64,000 nt of DNA from Bacteriovorax sp. MedPE-SWde (GTDB lineage: Bacteria; Bdellovibrionota; Bacteriovoracia; Bacteriovoracales; Bacteriovoracaceae). The position numbers were made by a program, and so were the translations under genes. Below are positions 17,243 to 25,823 of this stretch, in pieces. Location of the stretch: assembly GCA_001874305.1 (NCBI GenBank), contig MPCU01000014.1, positions 58,348-122,347 on the forward strand, written 5' to 3'. Below the pieces are notes generated by a model. The model was not told where the DNA came from and did no database searches. It saw nothing but the letters and a program-made list of their open reading frames with translations. Numbering within the stretch: the stretch's first letter is position 1; the number at the start of each line of letters is the position of its first letter.

Positions 17243-18238
17243 TTGTCTCAAAAGTTAAAAAGCTTTGGCGTAAAAATAGCTAGCTGCTCATCCCATCTCC
17301 CTGATGGTGTTATGACCAACCAAGATATAATTGATGAATATTCGCTAAGACTCAAAGACGAATGGGTTAAGCTAAACATAGGCATCGAACAGAGACATTG
17401 GTGCAAGAACGGTGAGAAGGCATCTGATTTAGGGGCCAAGGCGCTTGAAAAAGCACTCAATGGCAATGATGATATTGATGCCCTAATAGTCTCTACTGTG
17501 TCCCAAGATGTAATGACTCCAGCAACCGCCTGTATAATACAATCTCTTGTTACTCCCGGAAAGCTCTATCCAGCATTTGATATCACTGCGGCCTGTGGAG
17601 GCTTCGTATTTGCGATCGATCAGGCACGAAGAATGATTCAAACAGGTATGAAGCGAGTTGCATGTGTTGCAACTGAAACAAGAAGCTATTACCTAAGAAA
17701 GAAAGACAGAAGAACTGTAATGCTCTTTGGAGATGGTGCCGGTGCCGTGACACTTGTACCATGTTCAAAAGACGAGATAGGTATCTTCTATTCAAAGACA
17801 ATTAGTGACGGAAGATTTTGGAATTCAATAGTCGTTCCTGGTGCCGGAAGTGAGGCAATGTCTAAAACAGGAGAGGCCAGTACCCATATAGAAATGAGAG
17901 ATGCTGCAGGTATATTTGAATCTGCAATAAAGGAAATGTCTAATCTCATTAATGATGCTTTAAATGAAACGGGGCTTAGTAAAGAAGATATTGGGACATT
18001 TATATTTCACCAGGCCAGTAGAAATATCGTAAAGGCCGCTGCTGATAACCTTGATTTAGCAGAGGATCAATATGTCATTAACTTTGATCAAGTAGGCAAT
18101 ATGACTTCAGCTTCAGTTGCAGTTCTTCTCGATGAATGCGTTAAGTCTAAAAAAATAATAAAGGGACAAAATGTCTGCATTATTGCGACAGGCGGGGGAT
18201 TCAGTGCAGGAGTAATTCTCCTAAGATGGGAGGAGTGA
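17243..18238 (+). CDS. Beta-ketoacyl-ACP synthase III (FabH-like)
   Basis: A 331-residue condensing enzyme starting at TTG, supported by AGGAG 6 bases upstream. The catalytic triad is intact: Cys118 in DITAACGGF, His256 in FHQASRN and Asn286 in GNMTSAS. GIEQRHW and LFGDGAGAV are further FabH signatures. KAS III enzymes condense an acyl-CoA or acyl-ACP with malonyl-ACP. It is the only condensing enzyme of the cluster, so product assembly probably involves a single condensation. It could also catalyse a head-to-head or ester-forming reaction like other FabH-like enzymes in secondary metabolism. Its stop TGA overlaps the next ATG by one base. Confidence 0.9.
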   Translation: MSQKLKSFGVKIASCSSHLPDGVMTNQDIIDEYSLRLKDEWVKLNIGIEQRHWCKNGEKASDLGAKALEKALNGNDDIDALIVSTVSQDVMTPATACIIQSLVTPGKLYPAFDITAACGGFVFAIDQARRMIQTGMKRVACVATETRSYYLRKKDRRTVMLFGDGAGAVTLVPCSKDEIGIFYSKTISDGRFWNSIVVPGAGSEAMSKTGEASTHIEMRDAAGIFESAIKEMSNLINDALNETGLSKEDIGTFIFHQASRNIVKAAADNLDLAEDQYVINFDQVGNMTSASVAVLLDECVKSKKIIKGQNVCIIATGGGFSAGVILLRWEE

Positions 18239-18915
18239 TGAAAACAATCCTAATAACAGGTGGACTAACAGGTCTAGGTCAAGAAATATCAAACCTTCTC
18301 GACCCTTCAGAGTTTACAATACTTAGAACAACATCAAGACAGGCCAATCATCAAGAAGGTATCTACAAATGGGATATGGCCGAAAAGAATGCAACAAAGT
18401 CCCTAAGTAATGCTCTTAAAGAGCAAGGTCACTCTCCAGATATAGTCATACATTGCGCACATATCTTTTCAAAGGCCAATTTAGTTTTTGGAGTTAAAAC
18501 TGAGGAATTTGCAAAGTCTCTTGAAAGAAATATTGTTCCAACATTTGATCTTTTAAAGACTTTTACTAAAGCTATGGCCAGAAGAAATGGTGGAAAAGTC
18601 CTTCTACTGGGAAGTCTCTTATCTAGAAGGGGAGGCCCAGGAAAGGTCAGCTATATTACCGAGAAGAATGCTATGACAGGACTCGCCTTAGCTTTTTCAA
18701 ATGAGCTAACTAAGAAAAATGTCAATATAAGCATACTTCACCCTGGACTCATTGATACTCCAAGAATCAGAAAGCAACTATCAAGTGAGGTCATAAAAAA
18801 AGTAGGAGAGGCCAATCTCCTTGAGATAGAAGTCGTTGCAAAAAAATGCGTAGAAATTATTTCACAAAACTGTCCAGAAGTTATTTATGAAATAGGAGAG
18901 GCCCAACAATGGTAA
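18238..18915 (+). CDS. Short-chain dehydrogenase/reductase (ketoreductase-like)
   Basis: The start at 18238 overlaps the ketosynthase stop (TGATG) and has GGGAGGAG just upstream, better than the in-frame ATG at 18226. The 225-residue protein has TGGLTGLG nucleotide binding near the N terminus, a catalytic Ser in LLLGSLLS and YITEK (YxxxK). The usual NNAG is altered to HCAH. Classical SDRs of this kind reduce beta-ketoacyl groups, which suits the product of the upstream condensing enzyme. Tightly coupled to both neighbours. Confidence 0.85.
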   Translation: MKTILITGGLTGLGQEISNLLDPSEFTILRTTSRQANHQEGIYKWDMAEKNATKSLSNALKEQGHSPDIVIHCAHIFSKANLVFGVKTEEFAKSLERNIVPTFDLLKTFTKAMARRNGGKVLLLGSLLSRRGGPGKVSYITEKNAMTGLALAFSNELTKKNVNISILHPGLIDTPRIRKQLSSEVIKKVGEANLLEIEVVAKKCVEIISQNCPEVIYEIGEAQQW

Positions 18916-19664
18916 ATATCTTCTTTATCCCTCCCATGGGTCACAGTTCGGACTTCTACAAATATATTAAGAAAACAGAAGATATGGTTTTCTTAGATTA
19001 TCCATATAATCAAGAAACAGTTGATCAAGAAAACTCATTAGACTACCTTGCTCAATACTTCGCTAAGACAGTTACTAAACATATGGCAGAATCTCAAAAA
19101 TATTCGGATATTATTCTCGTTGGTGTATCCCTAGGTGCGACTCTTAGCTTAAAGATCAATCAACTCTTAGAAAATAGAGTTAAGAAACTGGTTTTAATTG
19201 CACCTGGTGGTCTTAAAGTAGCAAGGGCCAGAAAAGAGATGATTAAACACGCTATCAACAATCTAGCGCAAGAAGAATTTATCAAAAAGGCATTAGGACT
19301 CGAACAACAAGCTAACTTTCTTGATCACTTTAGCGATAAGAAAGAAAATGCTAAAGAGTACTACCCTATTATCAGTTCATTTTGGTCAGATAAATATGAC
19401 ACAATTCAAGGGGCATCATTTAAGAAAATGGCAATAGATGCTCTAGAAGTTAACTACGAAGAACTTCTTGTAGAATATCAAGACAAGATACATTTACTAT
19501 GGGGAAAGAAGGATAAAATCTTTTCTATGAGACATTATAATAAATTTAACAAACTACTTAATCACGCAGAGCTTGACCTCCATGATCAGGTAGGTCACTA
19601 CCTGCCAATTGAGGCACCACAACACCTAGATAAACTAATGGATAATTATGTTTTTAATATTTGA
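18909..19664 (+). CDS. Alpha/beta hydrolase with Ser nucleophile
   Basis: A 251-residue alpha/beta-hydrolase overlapping the SDR gene by 7 bases. Ser74 lies in the nucleophile elbow GVSLG, the acid is probably the Asp in LLWGKKDKIF, and His230 is in VGHYLP. PPMGHSS near the N terminus provides the oxyanion region. The Ser nucleophile argues against an OleB-type decarboxylase, which uses Asp. Thioesterase, esterase or acyl-transfer roles fit better. In this operon it may release the acyl chain from the carrier protein. Confidence 0.8.
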   Translation: MVNIFFIPPMGHSSDFYKYIKKTEDMVFLDYPYNQETVDQENSLDYLAQYFAKTVTKHMAESQKYSDIILVGVSLGATLSLKINQLLENRVKKLVLIAPGGLKVARARKEMIKHAINNLAQEEFIKKALGLEQQANFLDHFSDKKENAKEYYPIISSFWSDKYDTIQGASFKKMAIDALEVNYEELLVEYQDKIHLLWGKKDKIFSMRHYNKFNKLLNHAELDLHDQVGHYLPIEAPQHLDKLMDNYVFNI

Positions 19665-20427
19665 TATTGCCTATATTATTTTTTCTTTTCTTATATATTC
19701 GCTATCATTTCTAGCGTCTTACTCTTTTGCCAATACGATTTGGTCAGAATCACTTCTCTGCCAAGCTATAGCTGTTGTAAGTGGTTACTTTGTATTTCTT
19801 AACGTGTTTGTCATCCTAATTGGTTTGTTCAGATTGGTTTTTCAACCCAAACTTCATGTTGGTGAATTCCCTATTGGACTCAATAAGAAGTACACAGGAT
19901 GGATTACCAACTCCCTATTTCAAGGAATCTTAATAGCCTCACCATTTGCTAAGCAATGCCACTTTATTTTCTATTTAAACTGGATTTACTACAGAATGAT
20001 GGGCATGAAACTTCCATTCTCTACTCTTGTAGGTATGAATACAGTAATTAGGCAACCGGAGCTCATAGAAGTCGGTAAAAAGTCTATCCTCGGTCTTGGA
20101 TGCATAATTAGCTGCCATTATTCACCAAATGGTAAGACCCATGTCCAAAAAAGAGTAAAAATTGGTTCAAAAAGCGTCATTGGAGGTTCAGCAGGGATAG
20201 CACCTGGTTGTACAATTGGAGACAATACAGTTGTAGGCGCAAAATCGATAGTCTACCCCGATGTTACAATCGGAGACGGTGTAAAAATTGGTGCAGAGTG
20301 CTCCATTAAGTTTGCTTCACAAATACCCGATAATGTTAAAATAAAGAGTCATACAGTCATAGATAAGCATTGCGATATCAATGAAGGCGAAACTTGGGGT
20401 GGAAACCCTGCCAGGAGGATTACATGA
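19648..20427 (+). CDS. Membrane-anchored hexapeptide-repeat acyltransferase
   Basis: A 259-residue protein overlapping the hydrolase gene by 17 bases. Residues 1-62 contain two hydrophobic segments. From about residue 125 there are imperfect hexapeptide repeats typical of a left-handed beta helix (VEVGKKSILGLGC, VKIGSKSVIGG, CTIGDNTVVGA, VTIGDGVKIGA), ending with GGNPARRIT as in CoA- or ACP-dependent acetyltransferases. The resemblance is to the terminal domains of Pls/PosA-type synthetases. It may acylate the product at the membrane. Confidence 0.82.
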   Translation: MFLIFDIAYIIFSFLIYSLSFLASYSFANTIWSESLLCQAIAVVSGYFVFLNVFVILIGLFRLVFQPKLHVGEFPIGLNKKYTGWITNSLFQGILIASPFAKQCHFIFYLNWIYYRMMGMKLPFSTLVGMNTVIRQPELIEVGKKSILGLGCIISCHYSPNGKTHVQKRVKIGSKSVIGGSAGIAPGCTIGDNTVVGAKSIVYPDVTIGDGVKIGAECSIKFASQIPDNVKIKSHTVIDKHCDINEGETWGGNPARRIT

Positions 20428-21089
20428 GTTTTGAAAGTTCACTAAAAGAAGCTTTAAATAGAGGAATCAAATTGATCGAGGACTCAAAGTTCTATCAAGA
20501 TATCATGGCCGGTGAAAACGCGAAAACATACTATATAAACTATCTTCAATATGCCTATCAATATGTAACGATGACCTCGTCATTTACTCCATTGGCAGCG
20601 AGAAGAATGGAATCAAAACACTTAAAAATAAGAAAGTGGATTTTAGAACACTCATCAGAAGAAATGGGACATGAATTAATGGCCCTAAAAGATCTAGAAA
20701 AGTTTGGTTTTCACAAAAGCGAAGTCATGGCGCAAAAAACTCCAATAGGAGTTACAGCTTGGGTAAGCTTCTTTCACTATAAAGTAGCAATAGATAATCC
20801 ATTTTGTGCGTTTGGTGTCTTATATTTTCTTGAGGGAATGGCAACAGAGCTTGCTCCAAAGATCGTCAAAGAGATCGTTGACTCTCTTGATGAAAAAGAG
20901 AAAAAGGCCATCACATTCTTTAGAGAACATGGTGACCTTGATGAAGATCATCTTGCTGAACAAGAGGAAATATTATTTAAAGCTGATCTATCAGTAGAAG
21001 AACAAGAAATTATTATAGAGACAGTGAAAGAAGCGGCCGAGCTAAAAAGATATATGCTTGATAAACTTGTTGAAGATTGTACAGAGTAA
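20424..21089 (+). CDS. Haem-oxygenase-like diiron oxidase (HDO/TenA-PqqC fold)
   Basis: The start at 20424 overlaps the previous stop (ATGA) and follows AGGAGG, so the in-frame ATG at 20394 is rejected. The 221-residue all-helical protein has Glu80-x2-His83 (EEMGH), acidic Glu137/Glu142 (FLEGMATE) and His169-x3-Asp173-x2-His176 (EHGDLDEDH). That H-x3-D-x2-H pattern with an ExxH helix is the ligand set of haem-oxygenase-like diiron oxidases such as UndA-, BesC- and SznF-type enzymes. Known members perform oxidative decarboxylation, N-oxygenation or C-C cleavage. Here it would act on an acyl or amino-acyl intermediate; the reaction is unknown. Confidence 0.82.
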   Translation: MSFESSLKEALNRGIKLIEDSKFYQDIMAGENAKTYYINYLQYAYQYVTMTSSFTPLAARRMESKHLKIRKWILEHSSEEMGHELMALKDLEKFGFHKSEVMAQKTPIGVTAWVSFFHYKVAIDNPFCAFGVLYFLEGMATELAPKIVKEIVDSLDEKEKKAITFFREHGDLDEDHLAEQEEILFKADLSVEEQEIIIETVKEAAELKRYMLDKLVEDCTE

Positions 21090-21103
21090 TATAAGGAGAA
21101 GAC

Positions 21104-21325
21104 ATGGCAAGCGAAAAAGAAGTAAAAGACCTCATCTCAGAAATAACAGGAATTGAAAGTGAGAAAATTAGTAATGATCAAGAATTTAAATCTGACTTGC
21201 AAATGGATTCGATAGCCATTGCAGATTTAATATCTTCTTTAGAAGAGGATTTTGAAATAGTTATTGAACAAGAAAAAGCAATGGAAATTAAAACAGTAGC
21301 ACAATTACTTGAGCATATTTCATAG
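21104..21325 (+). CDS. Acyl carrier protein (first of two)
   Basis: A 73-residue acidic protein, last gene of the rightward operon, with AAGGAG upstream. Ser36 in LQMDSIAIADL is the expected phosphopantetheine site, and the four-helix ACP pattern is clear. It probably carries the chain activated by an adenylating enzyme at the start of the operon. Its TAG stop lies within the large palindrome shared with the convergent operon. Confidence 0.9.
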   Translation: MASEKEVKDLISEITGIESEKISNDQEFKSDLQMDSIAIADLISSLEEDFEIVIEQEKAMEIKTVAQLLEHIS

Positions 21326-21355
21326 AATAGTTCTCTTTAAAGAGAGCTATTCTAT
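21322..21355. terminator. Bidirectional hairpin at the meeting point of the two cluster operons
   Basis: A 34-base palindrome: ATAGAATAGTTCTCTTT (21322-21338) pairs with 21339-21355 over 17 positions with a single G-T wobble. It includes the stop codons of both the carrier protein (21323-21325) and the biotin carboxylase (21347-21349). No long T run follows on either side. Confidence 0.7.
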
Positions 21356-23074
21356 TCCTATTATGACTTCCCCTCTCTGAATTAGACCATCCTTGGAAAT
21401 ATTTAAAACCTTAACCATACCACTTGTTTCAGCATAAATTTCAACCAGAGTTTTCATAGCCTCAAGAACAACAAGTTTGTCTCCCTTATTGACAGAGTCT
21501 CCAACCTTCACAAGTACATCTACGGCCTTTCCTGTTATAGGTGAGTTATATGGCGTATCATTCTTTGCAAAGCTTTCTGTCCAAAATGAAGCCGCTACAG
21601 GGCCAATATATATAACACCATCTGACAAACGCTCAATCCACAGAGTATTTCCACATATAGAGTAAAAATAATCTTGACCATTAAAACTAGATTTTCCATT
21701 CTCTACTTCAGGGCTTGAGTCTATCGTCTTCCAGATATGCTCAAGTTCTGACTCATCTAGTTCTTTATCTTCACAACTCGATCTCCATTTTTCTAAGAAG
21801 CTAGACTCTGTCCAACTCACAGTATGCTTATCAGTTTGAAATACCTCATCTGTTAAAACAGATAATAAGAACTCTTTGTTAGTTCTCACACCATGAATAT
21901 TTAACTCACGAAGACACTTTATTGCCTTTTGAATGGCCTCTCCTCTATCTGTTCCATGAACAACCAGTTTTCCAATTAAAGGGTCATACTGATGAGGGAC
22001 ATTTCCGCTTTTGCCAATATATGTATCCCAGCGCATATGCTTGTCTAGATTTAAACAATGGATAGGCCCTGGGTCAGGTGTAAACCCTTGACGCGAATCA
22101 ACAGCGTATATTCTACAAGATATAGAGTGACCGTCAGACTTTAGATTTTTAAAGCACAGCTTAGCATCCAAAGCATATCTTATCTGGGCCTTTACAAGGT
22201 CAACTTCAAATAATTCTTCTGTAACTGTGTGTTCAACTTGAATTCTAGTATTTACTTCAAGGAAATACGCTTGCTGTGAATCAATATCCCACAAGAACTC
22301 AATAGTTCCAGCGCCAATATAGCCAAGTTTTAAAAGACTTTTTTCGATATACTTGAATTTACTCTCTAAATACGTGTTAAAGATATCGTTTCCAGGTCCC
22401 TCTTCCATAAACTTTTGATAAGACTTTTGTAATGAACAATCCCTTGTCCCTAGGAAGTGAACTTTCTTATCTGTAGAAAAGAACTGTAATTCAATGTGCC
22501 TAGCATTAGGAAGATATTTTTCGATAATAATATCATCGTTTAAAAAGAGCGATTGAGATCTCTTCTTCAGTTCATCGAGGCATTGATTATAATCATCACT
22601 ATTTGTTACAATACTATTACCTCGTCCACCACCACCAAGCGCGGCCTTTAACATAATAGGAAAATCACTCATTTTAACATCATCAATTTTTAAAACATTA
22701 AACTGACATGATTTAGCAAAATTAATTGATTCACGCTTACTACTTAAAGAATTTAAAACATTGGGATTTGGACCAATGAAAGTAATCCCCATATTTTTAC
22801 AAAGTTGAGATAAACGTGGGTCTTCAGAAAGAAAGCCATAACCAGGATACAGTGCATCTATTTGATACTGAGCAATTAACTTCTCTATAATATCGATACT
22901 AGTAAACGGGTTAATACTGTCTGAAAACGAAATGGCCTTATCGCACTCTTTGGCCACAAGACTACTTTTTTCGTTATCATTAACTATACAAAAACTTCGA
23001 TGTCCAAGATCCTTACATGCCTTAATTGCACGAAGAGCAATCTCTCCCCTATTACATATCAGTACATTCTTCAT
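21347..23074 (-). CDS. Acyl-CoA carboxylase alpha subunit (biotin carboxylase + BCCP)
   Basis: A 575-residue protein with a biotin carboxylase part (1 to about 450: NRGEIALRAI, YPGYGFLSED, ATP-grasp KAALGGGGRG, FLEVNTRIQVEHTVTE) and a C-terminal biotinyl domain with EAMKT, Lys541 being the biotin site. It is shorter than PccA/MccA proteins (about 660) because the middle domain is reduced. With the carboxyltransferase at the other end of this operon it can form a complete acyl-CoA carboxylase making malonyl- or alkylmalonyl-CoA. Its start overlaps the upstream dehydrogenase stop by 4 bases. Confidence 0.9.
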   Translation of the reverse strand: MKNVLICNRGEIALRAIKACKDLGHRSFCIVNDNEKSSLVAKECDKAISFSDSINPFTSIDIIEKLIAQYQIDALYPGYGFLSEDPRLSQLCKNMGITFIGPNPNVLNSLSSKRESINFAKSCQFNVLKIDDVKMSDFPIMLKAALGGGGRGNSIVTNSDDYNQCLDELKKRSQSLFLNDDIIIEKYLPNARHIELQFFSTDKKVHFLGTRDCSLQKSYQKFMEEGPGNDIFNTYLESKFKYIEKSLLKLGYIGAGTIEFLWDIDSQQAYFLEVNTRIQVEHTVTEELFEVDLVKAQIRYALDAKLCFKNLKSDGHSISCRIYAVDSRQGFTPDPGPIHCLNLDKHMRWDTYIGKSGNVPHQYDPLIGKLVVHGTDRGEAIQKAIKCLRELNIHGVRTNKEFLLSVLTDEVFQTDKHTVSWTESSFLEKWRSSCEDKELDESELEHIWKTIDSSPEVENGKSSFNGQDYFYSICGNTLWIERLSDGVIYIGPVAASFWTESFAKNDTPYNSPITGKAVDVLVKVGDSVNKGDKLVVLEAMKTLVEIYAETSGMVKVLNISKDGLIQRGEVIIGIE

Positions 23075-24663
23075 TCAGATACTCCGATATTAAAATGTGA
23101 AATAAGGTGATTATCTCTATAGTGATTAAAAACTTCTTCATCATATTGATAATCACAAGATTGCTCAAGAATTGTGCTAATAACAAACTGTACAGAATCG
23201 TCTGTTGAAAGTGCCGGTAATATCGACTCTTGATTGAACTTAACAAATAACAGGTAGTTTATTGCAGTAACAATTCGACAGTATCGAAGAGATGTCTCCC
23301 TTGCCATATAAGTAGTATAATCATTTACATTCTCGATATAACTTCTTAATGTTTCAATTTCAGTTTTGACCTGAAATACAACCCCTCTTGTATCTTCTTC
23401 CATTAAAGTATTAAAGGCCGAAAACACAAAATCAAGACTTCTTGAAGAAAGCTTTAAAGTTGAGCCATCAAAATGGATCGACTCATACTTTACATTATAG
23501 ACTTCTTCAAAATCATACTCTTCGTCTGCATCAAGATGCTTTTTTATATTATTAAACTTTGAAGCAATGATAGAGAGATTTACACCCATACTACCATCAA
23601 ACAAAGAGATAACCGAATGATCCCTTACCATCTTTTGAAACATAGGATAGTCATCTTCTCTTAAATAATATCTAGCACCGAGGATCTCCTTGCAAATATC
23701 AATTTGTTTATCAATCATATATGGTACAAAGGATTTAACAACCGCTGAATACAGGGCCATAAACTTAGGCGCTAACGTGGCCATTCTTGTAACACTTATA
23801 GATGTTGCTTCACTAGCGAGTATGTAAGCAAGTGCCTTTGAAGTTAGTGAACGTACACTTCCTCTTTTATTAAGTGTCTCACCATATAGAACTCTTGTTC
23901 CGCTAAAGTTAATCGCATCCCTGAAAGTTGTATCTGCCGCACCTAAAGAAAATGCGGAGCAAAGAGTACGAGAAATTTGCATAGTTCTTGCAATTGTTTC
24001 AAGTGCTCTACCTTCCCTGCCAATGAACGAATCATCGGCCAGTTCTAAATCTTTAAATTTAATACCACTTATATCTGCACCTTTAATTCCGTGAGTTCTA
24101 AGTTTTTCAATATTAGAGAACTGCTCTTCTTTAAGCTTTTCTTTATCTATAAAAATGAGTGTTGGGCCCACTTCTCCCATTGCAAGAACGCTCATGGCCT
24201 TGCCCTTTGTAGCATTATTAATACACCACTTTTGACCATTTAAAAGTCTTTTTCCATTTGTATCCTTAACAATAACCTCACATGCACTGAGGTCACTACC
24301 GTGTTCCTTTTCAGTTAGAGCAAGACAATTAAGACCTGATTCAAAGAGGATTTCAGTGAGCCTCTTCTTTTGTTCATCACTTCCATGAATCCAGATTGGT
24401 AAGGAGCCAAGAAAGCATTGTCCTACAGCAATTGCAGAGGTCACATTTCTTCTTGCAAGACATCTACCAAGAGTAAATAAGTGATCTATTCCCTTTAACT
24501 CTCCTCCTTGACTAATGGGGACTATAAACTTTAACAGTCCATCATCTATAAGGTTTTGCGCTTCTCTAGGGAAGTCAGAGGATTCATCATCCTCAACAAC
24601 AATATCAATGAGATTTCTTCTTTTGCTAAACTTCTTCTCAAAGTATTCATAAAATTCATTCAT
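23071..24663 (-). CDS. Large acyl-CoA dehydrogenase family flavoprotein
   Basis: A 530-residue acyl-CoA dehydrogenase homologue, against about 380 for classical members, with roughly 140 extra C-terminal residues. FAD and substrate-binding features are visible: CLALTEKEHGSDLSA, GQKWCINNA, RTHGIKGADISG and KILGARYYLRED-like helices. At the place of the catalytic Glu loop (YEGT) the sequence is LFDGSMG, so Glu is replaced by Asp. It may oxidise an acyl-CoA or acyl-ACP, possibly one held by the second carrier protein. Overlaps neighbours on both sides. Confidence 0.85.
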   Translation of the reverse strand: MNEFYEYFEKKFSKRRNLIDIVVEDDESSDFPREAQNLIDDGLLKFIVPISQGGELKGIDHLFTLGRCLARRNVTSAIAVGQCFLGSLPIWIHGSDEQKKRLTEILFESGLNCLALTEKEHGSDLSACEVIVKDTNGKRLLNGQKWCINNATKGKAMSVLAMGEVGPTLIFIDKEKLKEEQFSNIEKLRTHGIKGADISGIKFKDLELADDSFIGREGRALETIARTMQISRTLCSAFSLGAADTTFRDAINFSGTRVLYGETLNKRGSVRSLTSKALAYILASEATSISVTRMATLAPKFMALYSAVVKSFVPYMIDKQIDICKEILGARYYLREDDYPMFQKMVRDHSVISLFDGSMGVNLSIIASKFNNIKKHLDADEEYDFEEVYNVKYESIHFDGSTLKLSSRSLDFVFSAFNTLMEEDTRGVVFQVKTEIETLRSYIENVNDYTTYMARETSLRYCRIVTAINYLLFVKFNQESILPALSTDDSVQFVISTILEQSCDYQYDEEVFNHYRDNHLISHFNIGVSE

Positions 24664-25570
24664 TACTTATCCATTTATCCATTTCTTGGATTGTTCTTTC
24701 AAATAGTAGATCCCATATATCATCTCTACGTCCTGCAATATGGGGAGTGATAAATACATTATCCATTTCACGTAAAACACCATTTTCAGGATAGGGCTCT
24801 GGTGTCGTAACATCAGTGAGATATCTTGCAGAGACATTATCTTTAAAGAATTCAATAAGGTCATCTTCTTTAAAAACCTCTGCTCGAGACAGGTTTATGA
24901 TTGTTACATTGTTTTTTAAATGACTAAAGAAACTTTCACGATCTAAAGAGTGTCTCGTTTTCTCAGTTAATGGCATAGTTAGAAAAATATAATCATTTAA
25001 CTTTGAGAATTCTCCTAATTGCTCGCTAAGGAAGAAGTTATCAATATTGTTATTTGATTTCTTCGAACGAGATAGTATATTCTTTTTTCCAAATAATGGG
25101 GACACCGACTTAAGCAATAATTCTCCAATATTTCCAAACCCCACTATTCCACAAGAAAGATTTTTAGGACTCTGAGCTATAGCGAAACCATCCTTTCTAA
25201 ATTCTTTATTTGAGACTTCTCCTCTTAAGGCCTTTAGGCATAAGAAGAGTCCATGCTCACTTACTGAATCACTATTTACTCCGATAGAGTTTGAAACAGG
25301 AATATTAGCAGTGTTCTGCCATGAAAGCGGAACCTGTGCCGTCCAAAAATGTACCCTTTCAAGAACTTGATTCTTTTTCAAAGCAGATTTTGAAAATGGC
25401 ATTCCAACAACAAAGTGTGAGTCCTTCAAGGACTCTCTCATCCCACTTGTTTCATCAATAAAGTCTATATCTAACTTGTTGCTATATCGTTCTATTAAAG
25501 CTTGTGACATATGCTTTGGAAGTTTCCAAAATGGGTCTTTAGAGATATTTACAACGCTAAGCTTCTTCAT
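24656..25570 (-). CDS. D-2-hydroxyacid dehydrogenase family oxidoreductase
   Basis: A 304-residue NAD(P)-dependent enzyme with Rossmann motif GIVGFGNIGE and the R/E/H triad of the family: Arg in NLSRAEVF, Glu in TTPEPYPEN and His in TPHIAGR. NLSRAEV replaces the usual NxxRGxxVD. These enzymes interconvert 2-oxo and D-2-hydroxy acids. It sits between a carrier protein and the acyl-CoA dehydrogenase with 4- and 8-base overlaps, so it probably supplies or modifies a hydroxyacid building block. Confidence 0.88.
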   Translation of the reverse strand: MKKLSVVNISKDPFWKLPKHMSQALIERYSNKLDIDFIDETSGMRESLKDSHFVVGMPFSKSALKKNQVLERVHFWTAQVPLSWQNTANIPVSNSIGVNSDSVSEHGLFLCLKALRGEVSNKEFRKDGFAIAQSPKNLSCGIVGFGNIGELLLKSVSPLFGKKNILSRSKKSNNNIDNFFLSEQLGEFSKLNDYIFLTMPLTEKTRHSLDRESFFSHLKNNVTIINLSRAEVFKEDDLIEFFKDNVSARYLTDVTTPEPYPENGVLREMDNVFITPHIAGRRDDIWDLLFERTIQEMDKWISNE

Positions 25571-25815
25571 GATTTATTCTCATCAATATAGCGTAGTACA
25601 TCATCTACAGTACTCCAAGATACTGCCACATCCTCGTCATCACCTGTTTCAAGTTCATCACTTATTTCGTAGAAGAGATTAACCTTACCAAGGGAATCAA
25701 TACCAAGGTCATCATTTAGTTTTTCTTTACCAGCAATTTCTGTGATAGGAATTCTGATAAATATATCTTCGGTATCGGTAATTATTCTTTTAAATATATC
25801 TAGTGAGCTACTCAT
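25567..25815 (-). CDS. Acyl carrier protein (second)
   Basis: An 82-residue carrier protein. Ser41 in DDLGIDSLGKV is the phosphopantetheine attachment site, and helix 2 follows as NLFYEISDEL. It overlaps the hydroxyacid dehydrogenase by 4 bases and lies 8 bases after the carboxyltransferase gene. It differs clearly from the first carrier protein, so the two probably serve different acyl chains (starter and extender or two branches). Confidence 0.9.
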   Translation of the reverse strand: MSSSLDIFKRIITDTEDIFIRIPITEIAGKEKLNDDLGIDSLGKVNLFYEISDELETGDDEDVAVSWSTVDDVLRYIDENKS

Positions 25816-25823
25816 ATCTCTTC

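Noticed and set aside
14302..19664. The cluster as a standard ole long-chain olefin pathway
   Set aside because: The ketosynthase is FabH-like rather than clearly OleA, the SDR is a short classical one, and the hydrolase has a Ser nucleophile unlike OleB.
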